From Quercus robur (Eukaryota > Streptophyta > Magnoliopsida > Fagales > Fagaceae): a DNA stretch of 64,000 nt. Of the stretch, positions 1-11,184 are shown one piece after another. The stretch is taken from positions 30,491,710-30,555,709 of the forward strand of contig NC_065544.1 in assembly GCF_932294415.1 (NCBI RefSeq). The letters run 5' to 3'. The position numbers and the translations under genes were made by a program. Positions within the stretch are counted from its first letter, which is position 1; every line of letters starts with the position of its first letter. The notes under the pieces are model-generated. The model was not told the origin of the DNA and did not search any database. It saw nothing but the letters and a program-made list of their open reading frames with translations.

Positions 1-655
1 GATGAACTTAGGTCTTTTGCTATCCATGATATTGTCATTACAACCCAGATGAGCAACCACATGAATGTTTTAAAACTCTTAGGCTGCTGTTTAGAGTTTC
101 GTGTACTGCTTCTGGTGCTTGAAAATCCAATCCATGGTGTTGTAAATGATAAAGGAGGTTTTGGGTATGATTACTCTCTACCTTGGAAGATTAGGCAGCG
201 GATTGCTAAGAGCTTGCTAATGCACTTACATATCTTCACACAGCACTTCCTGTCATCCATAGGGATATAAGACATGGCTCATTTTTCTTGGACCATTATT
301 TGGTTCCTAAGTTCTGCAACTTCTCACTCTCTATAAAAATTCTTCCTAACCTATTGCATGCTGATGATGATGTGAATGGGATTTTTGGTGACCTCGACCC
401 TAACTATGTGATATTTGGTTGTGTCACCAAAAAAAGTGACGTCTATAGACTTCTACTTGTTTTCTTGATTGGGAAGAAGCTTGACAATTTAGGATGGGGA
501 ACAAAATTTTGCTCAATAATTGAAAATGGGAAAGCTCACATTCAGAATGATCGGTTTAGTAAAGCTTTTTACTCAAAAATTTTAGGAGAGGGAGTGAGCA
601 AAGATCAAGCAAGGCCAGATATGATTGATGTGGCAAAAGAACCCATGTAGATTGA
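1..655 (+). pseudogene. ZRK/ZED1-like receptor pseudokinase fragment (truncated at window edge, frameshifted)
   Basis: The frame enters from the left edge and reads through kinase subdomains with the motif MSNHMNVLKLLGCCLE (positions 49-96), typical of the non-functional pseudokinase ZED1-related group of plant RLK/WAK-like kinases. A frame change near position 215 is needed to continue into the catalytic-loop region: in the second frame (288-650) HRDI is read just upstream (about 258-269), and the DFG position reads NFS, as expected for a pseudokinase. The C-lobe continues to an IDVAKE motif and a stop at 648-650, just before the residual C-terminal tail. Known family role: ZRKs act as adaptors or decoys for NLR immune receptors. 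Here the frameshift and early stop argue for a pseudogene. The N-terminal half lies outside the window. The intact version of the last dozen codons occurs again at 2497-2552. Confidence 0.72.
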
Positions 656-690
656 GAAGCCTATCTCTCCTTGATAGCTCCATTCAAGGC
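625..690 (+). repeat. Host direct repeat, copy 1 (pseudokinase 3' end)
   Basis: About 62 bp of the kinase 3' coding end recurs at 2497-2562 with few differences. This copy has a stop where the second copy reads KELKQ. The pair brackets an insertion-like block of about 1.8 kb. Confidence 0.7.
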
Positions 691-2496
691 TAGATTGTGT
701 GAGACTGCGCCCCAGCCCGTTTTGAAATTGGGCTAAACCCTATTGCTTCTCAAAATGGAAGTTCGACTGATTATATTTTTTCCTTTAAATTAAGGGTTTT
801 TTAATGGAGTCGTCACTTATTTAATTGTCAGAATAAATAAGAAAACCATAATTGAAATTTTTATCATTTTATTGATTTGAGAATGAATGTACATTGATCA
901 TAGGAAATTATATGACTTTGGTTCTAGATACAATTTAAGATAAAGTACATGACTTTGTTTCCTAATTACAATCTAGAGATTAAAAAATTACTTGGATAAG
1001 TACTTAAACCCTTGATCTAAGTTCGGAGGCTATATTACAAGATGGGAAGGTGTTAGGCACCTACCTTGCCTAGTGAAACCGGTCTTCTAGACTATGGTAG
1101 CCAACATTCATATATCATCCGATATATTATCAATCAATTGCAAGTTGAATTTAATGTGTGTGCATGTGATAAACACTAATTCCATATATTAATTATTGCA
1201 TTTGGATTGAAAAATAAATTCTAGTGAATGTGTGTGATATCCTAGATTCAAGGATTTGAGAGAATTATGAAACTTGTTTTTCATATTTTGGATATAGATT
1301 TATGATCAAAGCTAGTGTCATGCATAAACATGTGATGAACAACCAAGAACATGTGAAGAACACATGAACATTTTAGAATATCAAGAACATTCAAATATAT
1401 TCAAGGAATTTAAATAATCAACTAGCACTATTTAATCTTAAATTAACATTATATGAAAATAAAATAGGTAAGGGAAAGGTATTATACTTGCATGCAAGAT
1501 CTACACGGTGGAGGAGGAGGCTTTTAATGGAGGTCCTAAGGGTGGAGTAGAGAAGAAGAACTAGGAGAGGGAACTCTATATCTTGAGTCTCAAAAAGACC
1601 AAGATATGACAAGACCAACTCTATTTCACTAGAACTTAAGAGGGGAGAAGAGATGATTTTTTTTTTTGTGCTTTGGAATGGAGGGGAAGGGGTTTATTTA
1701 GTAGTGGAATAGAAAATATGAATAGAAAGACATTTAATGAGGGTTGACAAGGGATCAAAGAGAATTATGAACCTAGACCCTATTTCAGTATTTAGAGAAA
1801 GCTGGTGCATTAAAGTTGGAGGTTGGTGGGAGTGATGAGCAAGCAAAATGACTAAAACCTCAGTTCTTCCTATAGCTCCTATAACAATTCTCAGAGCTAA
1901 ATTAGAAAAATTATATCTTTCTCAATTTTGATCGAAATTGCCTCATTCTTGTGCTCAGATGGAAGCCCTAGATGTCTAGCTTTTGGAAAATAAGCCTCAA
2001 ATTAGTTTTCCATTAATATTAATAGGCTCCAATTACTTCCATTTTAGACTTAATCAATTCCAAGTCTACCCCAATTAAAATGATAATTATACAAATTACT
2101 CATTAAATAATTAATCATTAATGTTTGATGATCTAATTAATCAAGTGTGCGCAACATTACCGTAAGAGGTAGTCCTAGCCAATCAAATTATGACATGTCA
2201 TTAGTTTGAGATTGATTATAATTATAACAAATTGGAATCAATTGTTCATAATTACATATATTTGGATTTAATTTGTGATAGTGCATCTCGGCCATTAAAA
2301 CTTGATTTGATAAAAACTTTCAATCTGATGGTCTAATTATGGCTTATAATCAGTCAATTTGATTGTTACAACATCAAGATTACTTTGATGAAATAAAATT
2401 ACGGATCTAGTGGCCACAATTAAGATGCCTATTTCCAAAATGAAATTACTTTTATACCCTTCATGTAAGGTTAAATGTGGGTTGCAAAATGGGGTG
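691..2496. mobile_element. Non-coding LTR-like insertion (1.8 kb)
   Basis: This block separates two copies of the pseudokinase 3' end and has no long open frame. It begins near TGTGAGACTGCGCCCCAGCC and ends near AAATGGGGTGTCATCA. The start resembles the dispersed plant LTR family whose ends carry a GCGCCCCAGCCC / GGAGTCGCCACTTA signature (a related GGAGTCGTCACTTA stands at about 800). I see no primer-binding site, no 5-bp target duplication and no internal genes, so solo LTR or non-autonomous element are both possible. The edges are approximate. Confidence 0.45.
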
Positions 2497-2562
2497 TCAT
2501 CAATTGATGTGGCAAAAGAACTCAAGCAGATTGAGAAGCCTATCTCTCCTTGATAGCTCCAT
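2497..2562 (+). repeat. Host direct repeat, copy 2 (pseudokinase C-terminal tail)
   Basis: This copy encodes IDVAKELKQIEKPISP followed by a stop, the usual C-terminal tail of ZRK-type kinases, and is better preserved than copy 1 at 625-690. About 300 bp follow with no feature I can name, before the duplicated HVA22 block starts near 2865. Confidence 0.7.
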
Positions 2563-3100
2563 TCAGCCTCTGTGGCAGTTTCAAAGTGTAAAAGGATCTG
2601 TCTCACTTACAGAGTGTCATAATGCAAAATCCATGCAAATAAGGAATTTTAGTATTGTGAATAAAAATACCTTTCCCATAGTATTTTGTCGACTGTAAGT
2701 GAGTGATTATTGTTTTCTTTTCAATGCTCTCAACTCTCAAGAAAAGGGAGCAATAGCTACAAAATTCATATTGCCAAGGAAACTACGAGGGTGCTCTCTG
2801 CTATTATCACAAAAATTACCAAGGTACATCATATGAAGGGGCTAGACATTTTAGATAATTCAGAACAAGATTCTATTGCACTAGATTTTACAATCTAGTA
2901 TTGGTGTCCAGTTGTAAATGAATTAATATTAACATTATCCAAACCAACAAGTTTATCAACTTCAGTGAATGCAATCAGCTGAAATTCAAGAGTAAAACAA
3001 ACTCCGTAATTTTCAGCCAAACATCTTCATCTTCATATTCATTTTTGCCGCAACAAGCACAACAGGTTCCTCTGTCCGTGATATGCACCACAAATATTGG

Positions 3101-6100
3101 TCAGACCTGTCCAATCCCAACAAATATATTGTGTAATTGAATTCGAGCCTTGTGTTTCCTTCCATTATAGTGAGCAGCCAAGTCATTCTCTCCATTGCAT
3201 TTTGTATTACAGATATTGCACCTAAAAGTATAATTTTCCTCACTAACAGCTTCATTCATAGGTTCAAGTCCACTGTTTGACATTGAAACTCTTTTTTCAT
3301 GCTCCTCTTTTGTGGGCTGATCAGATTTATTAGCAGTTGAAGCTGAGACACCCATTGACTGGCCATGCTGTTTACCCTCATTATTTGTAATAGTTTTTTG
3401 TTTCCATACTTTCCTATATACAGTCTTTTGTGGCTCCTCAACTGGCCGAGCAGTTTTCTTTGTGGTTGAAGCTCGGACAATACTTGGCTGGTTCTTTGTT
3501 TTCAGTGCCTCATAAGTAGCCTTGTGTTTCTTTCCTTGAAGGTGTAAATTTAAGTTTTTCTCACAAAGAACAGTTAACTGACATATATCACAAGTCCACT
3601 TTTTTCGGACTTCCTTAGGCATGGGTATATCGGGAAGTTCTCTAGCAGTTGCAGCTGCCGCTGCTGTTTCTATAATCTCCTTAGTGGCTGATGTTCTGTT
3701 CTCAGTTTGATCTAGATTAGGCCCTGTTAGAACTACCTGGAAATGCAGTGATAACATAAATTAGGAGCAAAACTATTGTTTAGTCATTTCCATCCTATTT
3801 GTGAAAAAAGCATAAGAATTCCATTGCCAAAAAGAAAACATGACTGAAACAACCTAAAATACATAATCAATATAATAGAGATCTCTTAATTTAAACATAA
3901 AATATGTACAATACAAATGCAAATGCAAATGATGATGAGAATTCAATAACAACAAATCATAGGAAAAAGCCATTCCTTTTGAGGATTCATTTTATTTATT
4001 TATTTATTTGGGATAGATATGATAGGCTTTGAAAACTGTTGGGGGACCACAATTTGACTTCCTACAACTACTCTAAAAACAAGCCCGTATAGTGTGATGT
4101 CAAATGCCATAAAAGATTTGAGTGTGTCTTTCTCATCACCATTTGGTTTTGAGGTGGAATGGCACAGCTCATGGTCCGGCAAAAACTATGGCATCGAATT
4201 CATGAGAAAAAAAAAAAAAAAAAGAAGAAGAAGAAGGTCCAATAGTGCACAAAGCTCCCACTTTTGAGGGCTTTGGGAGAGATGACTAGAGAGCTGCCCC
4301 CATTCTTTCTTTCTTTCTTTTTATTTTTGTTTTTTGGAGAATGAGCTTGAGACTCAAATTTGTGATAGTTCTCCTTGGGAGGAAGGCACTTGCTATCACA
4401 CCAAGGCCATATCCCCATGATAATTGATCTTTTGAGTCATTATTTATAACAAGATTATGATGCTATTGCTGACCCTCCTAATAGTCTAGACCGACCCAAA
4501 GCAGGTTAAAATGTGAAGCCCCTGAGAATGTACTGCGATTTAAAAGTTAGCTGTGTTCATTGCCACCTTCTGGTTTCCCACACCTTGATTGTAACCACTA
4601 ACATTATCAACCCACTATTTTCAGCATTCAAAGAACCGATTCTACATGAAAATACTCATTTTTACACCCTTCTTTAAAAGAGTGGGTTTTCTACAGAACT
4701 TTTTCATAAAGTTGAACAATAAACTCCCTAGTGAATATAATACAAAATCTTACCTTGGCACTAGGTACTTCCTTTTTCTCTATTACTTCCATAGATTTAT
4801 TATCTTTATGCACAATGTTAGCCTCTCTGCTATTTGACTGCATCAAGAGAAAAGGAGTGGAGATTAGCTCATCTAGAAATTTTTAATAAAAAATTGTAAT
4901 ATACATCACAGACTCACAGCTCTTTTTCTTCAATAATTAAAGAATAATTGAAATTTGGAAAAAACGATTTTTCATATGATTTCCAAAATAGTGAACACTC
5001 TATTAATAAGATTCTTTCAAAACTCTTTGGAATCCTTTTATTCATCTAACTAAAACCAATAACTGTTGGGCATAAGAGTATATTGAAAGACTCATAGTAA
5101 ATGTTCTAGTTGCATGAGTAACATTTTAAGCTTTACCCTCTCCACTTGTTTCCTGACCATAACCGAAATAGATTTGAACTCTTCCATGCCGTGATTAAAC
5201 TTTTTACTTTTTTTCTGAAAAAATGAAGGCAAAGTTAGAGATAAAGGTGTGATCATTAGTCCATTTTGTCACCCGGAATGAGATCCTAATAAAGATAACA
5301 AAAGAAAAGCACAAATATAGTAAAAAAAAAAAATTATCAAGCTTGGGTATCAGTCCTGTGCCATCTTGTTAAGTTCTAGTTCTAGAATTCTATGTTGATA
5401 TGGTTGTGAAGAGAAACACAAGCGTGTGTTATGTTCCACAGTGCGCATGTACTAAGTCCATCTGGATTATACAAGTGACTATGGGAAGCTTTAATTGTGA
5501 CCAATCCTTTTGGGATATCATCCATATATGACTAGTGCGTACTCAGGTTGTGGTAATTCCACAAAAACCCATTTATCTGAATGCCAATTCCAACCTATCT
5601 AATTAACTAACTAAGAAAACTGTTTTCCAATTGTATATAAAAGTTTGATATAACATTTTATCTTAACTGAAAGCTATAGAACACAAAGTGCCATACCTTG
5701 GCAGCAATAAGTTCCTCCAGAGCTTCAGGTCCATTATTGTTTATATATCTCTCTGCCTGAGCTAGAAAGTTATCTCTCTTGAATAAGAATTCCTTCCATT
5801 TATTGAATTCATCAACGAAAATTGGTGGGTTCATGGAGAGGCATGGATGTATAAAGTGATTATAGACATAAATAGCACCATCGAAGTGAGGTACAACCAG
5901 CCAGCAGATGATCATTAGCTTAATGTGTTGCCAGAACAGTAACCTGACAGTTAAAGATGGTAAACAAGACATATTATAGACATGTCACCCGTATATATGT
6001 ACACACGTCAAGAAAAGACAAAAAAAAAAATCTAATCAAGTTAAATTTTGGCATATAACATAGTGAATGAAATCCCTCAGATGTAGTAGCCTCTTATTGA

Positions 6101-7388
6101 TGAAGCACACAAGGTGACAGAATTCTGTAATTCAAGAAGTCCAACCTATAGCTTTTATATTTTTGAGCTTCAAGCGGTTCCCAAGAACATGAAATGAATA
6201 TTGAATTAGCACAAACTTCTAGTTTACTCAATTTATTGTTGACATGGACATGAGAATCATGCAAACAAAGGGTGTAAGAGACCACAACCTTAAAAAAGTT
6301 AGAGATGGGAACATAGACATTGATACGGAGATTGTCGTCAAACAATGCCATGTAAGCACAACTTGACACGTTATTACAAACAAGGATGACCTAATGAAAA
6401 CGTGATAACATTCCCCCACACTATTTAGACAAAATCCATCTCAGGGTGAACGAGGACTTGGGGGCACTTGGCCAGATGACATTGAGTCAGTACTGAGGGC
6501 ATATATAAGAGCTCAAATGTAAAGGATGAGCTCAAACTAGAGGACTGAACGCCATATCAGAGAACTGCTATACACATTGTAGGATCAACAGTGACATGCC
6601 TAAAATCTCTGCCATAAGGCAGATACACCCTTTGTTATAGTCCCATTATGACATGCCAAAATTTTAATGCAAGAAAAAGAACAAGTTTGGCATCTATATA
6701 AATCCACTTACATGAATCAGTGAAATGAAATATGTAGAATTTCAAGTTTAGAAAACATTCAATTTAATATGCATATGATTTAAACAATGCAAAGAATGAA
6801 TCAAAAGACTTTTTTTGGTCCAAGTGTTACTCACCATTCTATTAACATGCAAAAATTCTTTGAATTTGATTAAAAAAAAAAAAAAAAGAAGCTATTTATT
6901 AAAGTATGTGTGTTCATGCTGTCAACTCTCACTGAATATCCTTGTAAGTGATTATTTGTAAGCTGATTTAAGCACCCAGTTGATCTTATACATCAGAATA
7001 ATCTTTAGTAATGATATCCCTGTTCATGTAGTTCTTCAAACAAAGTGCAAAATTGAACAAATTTTTTATATGACATTCCAAAAATAAAGGTTTTCTTTGA
7101 GATTTATTTCACACAAATGTTGATTGCAAATCATTTTCTCTTTTGTTTTCTTGGCACGCATGCATAGGTAGACACTGGAATGCAGGGTAAAGTTACCTTT
7201 CAAGAAACTTCAAGAAAGCATTCTCAAAGAGTGAAATCAAAGAGAAGACAATCCAATATGTAGCCAACGTCTGAGTGTCTGAATTTGAATTGTTCTCAAT
7301 TGCTTGGATGGAAGCACATCTGTTAAGAAAATGTATGGTATCCCATATCATGTTCATGCACCAAGAGTACCACTTGTGTGTGTGTGTG

Positions 7389-7424
<36 letters not shown>

Positions 7425-7610
7425 AAAGGATACGCCAAAGAAAAGAAAGGCCTGCAAGTAAAACACAAACAAAAAGCAGAGAACACTTTAGGAAAACTAA
7501 CTACATGAAATATTGATTAGATAATGCACCATATGTTAAAGAAATGAAATGTAATACCATGAAAGGACATAAAGGCATTTCAGTGCAAAATTGAGAATAA
7601 CCAGTAGCAT
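3101..7610 (-). CDS. HVA22/TB2-DP1 domain protein with two C-terminal U1-type C2H2 zinc fingers, copy 1 (seven exons)
   Basis: Exons read on the minus strand: 7610-7558, 7451-7425, 7319-7197, 5943-5697, 5214-5137, 4837-4754 and 3736-3101. All introns are GT-AG, and the joined frame is open for 415 codons plus a TGA stop. Residues about 15-110 form the HVA22 (REEP/Yop1-like) domain with its hydrophobic hairpins: PFFSLAYPLCASI, the TYWIVFSLISLFENAFLKFLE segment, and CWLVVPHFDGA. A basic, low-complexity middle follows. Fingers of the form C-x2-C-x12-H-x5-H stand near residues 253-276 (CDIC...HLQGKKH) and 377-399 (CNIC...HYNGRKH). Family knowledge: HVA22 proteins shape or traffic ER membranes and are often ABA- or stress-induced; U1/zf-met fingers of this kind often bind double-stranded RNA. 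The start was chosen because both paralogues have an ATG in frame with the hydrophobic N-terminus just before a conserved donor. No disabling change was seen. The function of the fusion is inferred. Confidence 0.85.
7391..7420. repeat. (GA)n microsatellite in intron 2 of copy 1
   Basis: About 15 GA units lie immediately downstream (in gene sense) of the micro-exon donor, read there as a pyrimidine-rich CT tract. Copy 2 has a shorter version at about 30200-30215. Confidence 0.9.
7425..7451 (-). other. 27-nt micro-exon (exon 2) of HVA22/zinc-finger copy 1
   Basis: The sequence lies between a CTTGCAG acceptor and a TTT|GTAAGT donor and encodes PFFSLAYPL together with its flanking split codons. 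The identical arrangement in copy 2 (30247-30221, PFFALGYPL) and the continuous HVA22 domain across it support it as a real exon. Confidence 0.82.
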
Positions 7611-7994
7611 CTTGAAATAGAACTAATCTGTTTGATTTTCTCAGCTTGAACCTCCAAGATATATATAAGTAAAGATGGGGAAAGACATAAATGTGAAAGA
7701 AAGGAAGAGCAAATAGATTGAGCTGGAAACTACAACAAAAGTAAAAAGCAATATCTGAGGAAAGTCCAACAGTCGCTTTCAGAGTCTTAAGGATTTCCTC
7801 CAGTCAGTTTATGTTCCAATTGAATACGAGTGGTAACAGGGTGTGACTTCGGTCTCCGACTCTGCTGCTTAACCGCTATTTTTTTGTTAGCTAGGTTGTC
7901 TGTTTTGGATAAAATTAGTTGATTGACAGTCATTTTTTTTTAGCTTTACTATTGATAATTTTTGTTATTAAGCTATTTTTTTTGGGAAAAAAAG

Positions 7995-8161
7995 GAAAAT
8001 GCTAGAGTTACGAACTTTTTATAAATTTCCTAACGTGGTGAGTGGTTATTGGTAAGTAAAAAAATAATATAAGTGGTTGGTTCAGATGCGAACTAATAAG
8101 AATTTACTACTTCAACAGTTTGTAGAAATGTTGCAGAAAAAGTTGTATCTATAACATTCTC
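7995..8161. mobile_element. MITE-like element with AAATGCTA ends
   Basis: The left end GAAAATGCTAGAGTTACGAA matches the inverted right end GAGAATGTTATAGATACAAC over about 25 bp with mismatches, and the interior resembles the 170-bp MULE-type MITE at 11006-11175. No clear target duplication was seen, so the edges are uncertain. Confidence 0.45.
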
Positions 8162-8319
8162 ATAAGAGAATTAATGATATTGTTAAGAGGGTAAAGTGTA
8201 ATTTTAAAGAACAAAATTGCTAAAATTAATATATATATATATATACACATACCTGAGTGGCAACTAGTAAATATTTGAAATTGAATGGGACCCAAGTTAA
8301 GTCTGAGGACATTATATAT

Positions 8320-8363
<44 letters not shown>

Positions 8364-8962
8364 AGAAGGATATATGTATATGATACGCTAAATTTCAAGT
8401 GGAGAAAAAAAAAAAAAAAAAAGCACCCGGCCTATGCTCATAATTTCACACTCGGTATTGATTTTTATAAGTATATGGTCCACACTCATCGACCATAATG
8501 ACTAACGACCATGATTTTTCGATGCATTTGGTATAATCTCTAGGACCCAAAGCAGTTTTATAAAAGGGATCAAGACTGTAATGGTGGGTTGGTTAATGAC
8601 TCCTAATAGTTGTGGAAATGGTGCAAAACAAAGTTTAACCATCGAATGTTCTTTTGTTTTGGATTTGAATCCTCTCTATTTCGAAGTGAACAGAGACTCG
8701 AGAGATAGGAAGTAAGCACATTTCATTTGGGGTGTTGTCGTGCTATATTATAATCTTGGATAAATTACAAATTTTGTCCCTAACCTTTCAAATATGTCAG
8801 TTTAGTCTCTAACATTTGGATATTGTGTCAAAATAGTCTCTGCCATTAAGTAATAGATAAAAAATGCTGACATAGTTAATGGACAAAATAAAAAAGAGAA
8901 ATGCTAAATCCACACAACAATTTTACAACATTTTCACAACATTGCTTACCTATCACTACTAA

Positions 8963-9168
8963 GTTACAAAACACAACTTAAATAATTTGACTACGAAAAG
9001 AAAACAAAAAAAATAAAATGAGAATTCAAAACAAAATAAAAAGATTAAGAAAACAAAACAAACAATCAGATAAATTTTTGTTTTGTTTTCTTAATCTTTT
9101 TATTTTGTTTTGAATTTCATTTGATTTTTTTTCCTAGTCAGATTATTTTAAGTTGTGTTTTGTGACCT
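8963..9168. repeat. Foldback (hairpin) repeat, about 206 bp, nested in the MULE
   Basis: The inner arms 9023-9062 and 9077-9116 are almost perfect inverted copies of about 40 nt around a 14-nt loop. The outer arms continue less perfectly to TTACAAAACACAACTT and its inverse at 9150-9168. The sequence just outside the left arm (GAGAAATGCTAAATCC, 8897) matches the ends of the MULE-type MITEs in this window. A long stem of this kind could be a source of small RNA if transcribed. Confidence 0.78.
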
Positions 9169-9375
9169 TTTTTTTTTTTTTGAGAGAATTTCAATCTATG
9201 ACGTCCGCTTTTGATGATAGTTCTTTTATTATCAGACCAAGACATCAATCAGAAAAATTACTTTTATGTGACATCAGATGACCCGTCATATGGAATAAAG
9301 AAATTAAAATTAAATTAAAAAAAAATTAAAGAATTTGAACGATGAACTTGAGTTGAGGCTAACCAAATCTACTTT

Positions 9376-9705
9376 GTGCTTCTCATGCCTAAGTTTCAAA
9401 AGCACTTGACCATGTCAGATATGGCCACTTTGGCCATTAAAGTCAGCGTGGCTCTTCAAAGTGCGTCGAGCAAGGACGATCATCGCTGCAAGAAGGCTTG
9501 TATTCTTGTGGTTAATAAATCAGTTTCTTTAGAAAATTATAACAAGATTAATAATGGGTTTGAGTATAGTAATTATGGGTATGGACCTAATGATACAAAC
9601 AAGACCTTTGTTATTGATGCCAAGCCACCGGGTGTAGTTGGTGCTGGTGGATTATCTCAAGCTAGTGCCTGGGTCGGTCAGGAAGTTGCAGAGATTTACT
9701 TCTAG
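9376..9705 (+). CDS. Unrecognised 109-codon open frame inside the MULE (possible captured gene fragment)
   Basis: I do not recognise this product. The frame opens with MLLMPKFQKHL and ends with VGQEVAEIYF and a TAG. It is richer in G+C than the surrounding AT-rich DNA, has balanced amino-acid composition, and contains an Asn/Tyr/Gly-rich middle (NGFEYSNYGYGPND) and a glycine-rich segment near the C-terminus. Its place between the two long TIRs of a MULE suggests a captured exon rather than an original gene. The size and the C-terminal hydrophobic-glycine pattern faintly recall DUF1218 proteins, but not enough for a call. It may not be expressed. Confidence 0.35.
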   Translation: MLLMPKFQKHLTMSDMATLAIKVSVALQSASSKDDHRCKKACILVVNKSVSLENYNKINNGFEYSNYGYGPNDTNKTFVIDAKPPGVVGAGGLSQASAWVGQEVAEIYF

Positions 9706-10214
9706 AAGAGCTAAGATGGCAGTTTGTTCCTTTAGACACAGATTGAGCACAATTTATGAAGGCACAACTCTTTAGACTTTTTTATTTTTATTTTTATTTT
9801 AATTAGTCTGTATTCCATTTTGTAATATACTTGGAAGTTGGATTGAGTGTGTAATTTTTTGCAATTTTATTTTTGGTTTTGATTTCTCACATCGTTAATT
9901 ATTCATATTTGAATCAAGATATTTCTTTCGCAAATGCAACGAGAGAGAGAAAGTTAGGGATTGATCTTAGGTGTGAACAGAATATTTGGTTTTTTTTTTT
10001 TTTTTTTTTTTTTTAATAATTTGATATGGTGGTACAATTGGCGGTTGATGTGACATGAAAAATTATTTTTTGTTATTCCGTTTGACACATTAGATTTTTT
10101 TATCCAATAGATAATGGTAAAAACCAAATTGACATAACACTAAAAATGTTAGGAACCAAATTGACATATGATGTAAAGGGCATGGACTAACTTTGTAGTT
10201 TACTCTATAATTTT

Positions 10215-10996
10215 TTAAAAACTACTCGTGTCACCGTACCCATACTTATATTAATTTAGACGTGGTAAAACGGTCGGATCAGGTCACATTAGTTAGGTTC
10301 AGATTGAAAACGGGTTCAATTAAAAAAAAAAAAAGTACCATTTTAAGCAGGTTGGAAATGGGTATATTTTTCACATGATTTAAAAAAAAAAAAATTATTT
10401 GTCATTTGATAAGTCATGCAGCAAATTACTTGGTGTAAAATGCATGATTTTGAATTCACCACTCATATTAAGAATCAGCTTAGCTCAAAAAATTAATACT
10501 TGTTCAATTACTATAAAATTATACAAATCTTTTCATTGCTAATAAAAAAAATAGCACAAAGAAGTCTAGGATACCCTTTGAACATCTAATTAAAACAAAC
10601 GCACAAGTAATTGGTACTTTATTTCAATTTGAAAATATACATCAAAGTTTGATTGTTTACTAATTATTTATACATGTTCTGTTTTATGACTATCATGTCA
10701 TTATTAAGCAACACACACTAAGAAATATCATCTTTTATTTTGGAAAAATAATTTATTTTGGCCATGGTTTGTTAAAAAATAGGCATAAAAAGCAATTGCA
10801 TATGCTCATGCAAATTTTTTTGTCAATGTATTAGAAATTATTTTTTCTATTTTGTATACTCACTTTTCAAAATACTCCACATCATATTCTCTATTTTACA
10901 CCACATTTCATTAAAATATTAATTTTTCTTAATTTTTGTAATTGTTTCCCTTAATTTGTTTGCACACAACAACCACTATTTACTCTTTTCCTTCAT
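10215..10996. other. Intergenic, AT-rich, no feature seen
   Basis: Only short A and T tracts are present here; no coding frame, terminal repeat or RNA gene is evident. Confidence 0.6.
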
Positions 10997-11005
10997 AATC
11001 GTGAT

Positions 11006-11175
11006 GAGAAATGCTATTTTCACAACATTTTCAAAACAAATCCTAAGTGATAGGTTGTTATGAGTGGGCAAAAAAGTAATTTAAGTTGTGGATTCAAATT
11101 ATAACCAATAACAACTTACTATATGTGATTTGTTGTGAAAGTATTGTGTAAATATTGTGGACGTAGCAAATTTCT
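11006..11175. mobile_element. 170-bp MULE-type MITE with perfect 9-bp TSD
   Basis: The terminal inverted repeats begin GAGAAATGCTATTTTCACAA and, inverted, AGAAATTTGCTACGTCCACA. The flanks AATCGTGAT (10997-11005) and AATCGTGAT (11176-11184) are identical. The short length, lack of coding and 9-bp duplication define a Mutator-derived MITE. Relatives are at 7995-8161 and at the left edge of the foldback near 8897. Confidence 0.85.
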
Positions 11176-11184
11176 AATCGTGAT

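Larger units (their letters stand above)
2865..8660. repeat. Segmental duplication, unit 1
   Basis: This unit aligns collinearly by eye with about 25506-31610. It covers the complete HVA22/zinc-finger gene, its introns, its 3' flank and several hundred bases upstream, ending around the shared stretch with TTTGGTATAATCTCT. The left edge is sharp, at ACAAGATTCTATTGCACTAG (2865 and 25506). The upstream part (7812-8420) is more divergent and contains a poly-T tract of about 43 T (8320-8362) and a small MITE-like stretch. Confidence 0.85.
8758..10205. mobile_element. Mutator-like element with long TIRs and near-perfect 9-bp TSD (possible Pack-MULE)
   Basis: The left end GGATAAATTACAAATTTTGT and the inverted right end GAGTAAACTACAAAGTTAGT continue as divergent inverted repeats for roughly 130 bp; both arms carry GTCAGTTT/GTCAATTT and ACCATTA/GCCATTA blocks. 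The flanks are TATAATCTT (8749-8757) and TATAATTTT (10206-10214), eight of nine identical, which fits the 9-bp target duplication of Mutator-like elements. No transposase was found. The interior holds a foldback MITE and a 109-codon open frame with GC content above its surroundings, which may be captured host sequence. Confidence 0.72.

Noticed and set aside
6094..6419. Minus-strand frames in the large HVA22 intron, partly shared with 28558-28740
   Set aside because: The paralogous introns share them only because the whole segment is duplicated; copy 2 breaks the frame, and no splice sites make it an exon consistent with the domain.
9376..9705. Assignment of the MULE open frame to DUF1218
   Set aside because: Only the size and a glycine-rich hydrophobic C-terminus recall the family; no diagnostic motif, so it is left unnamed.
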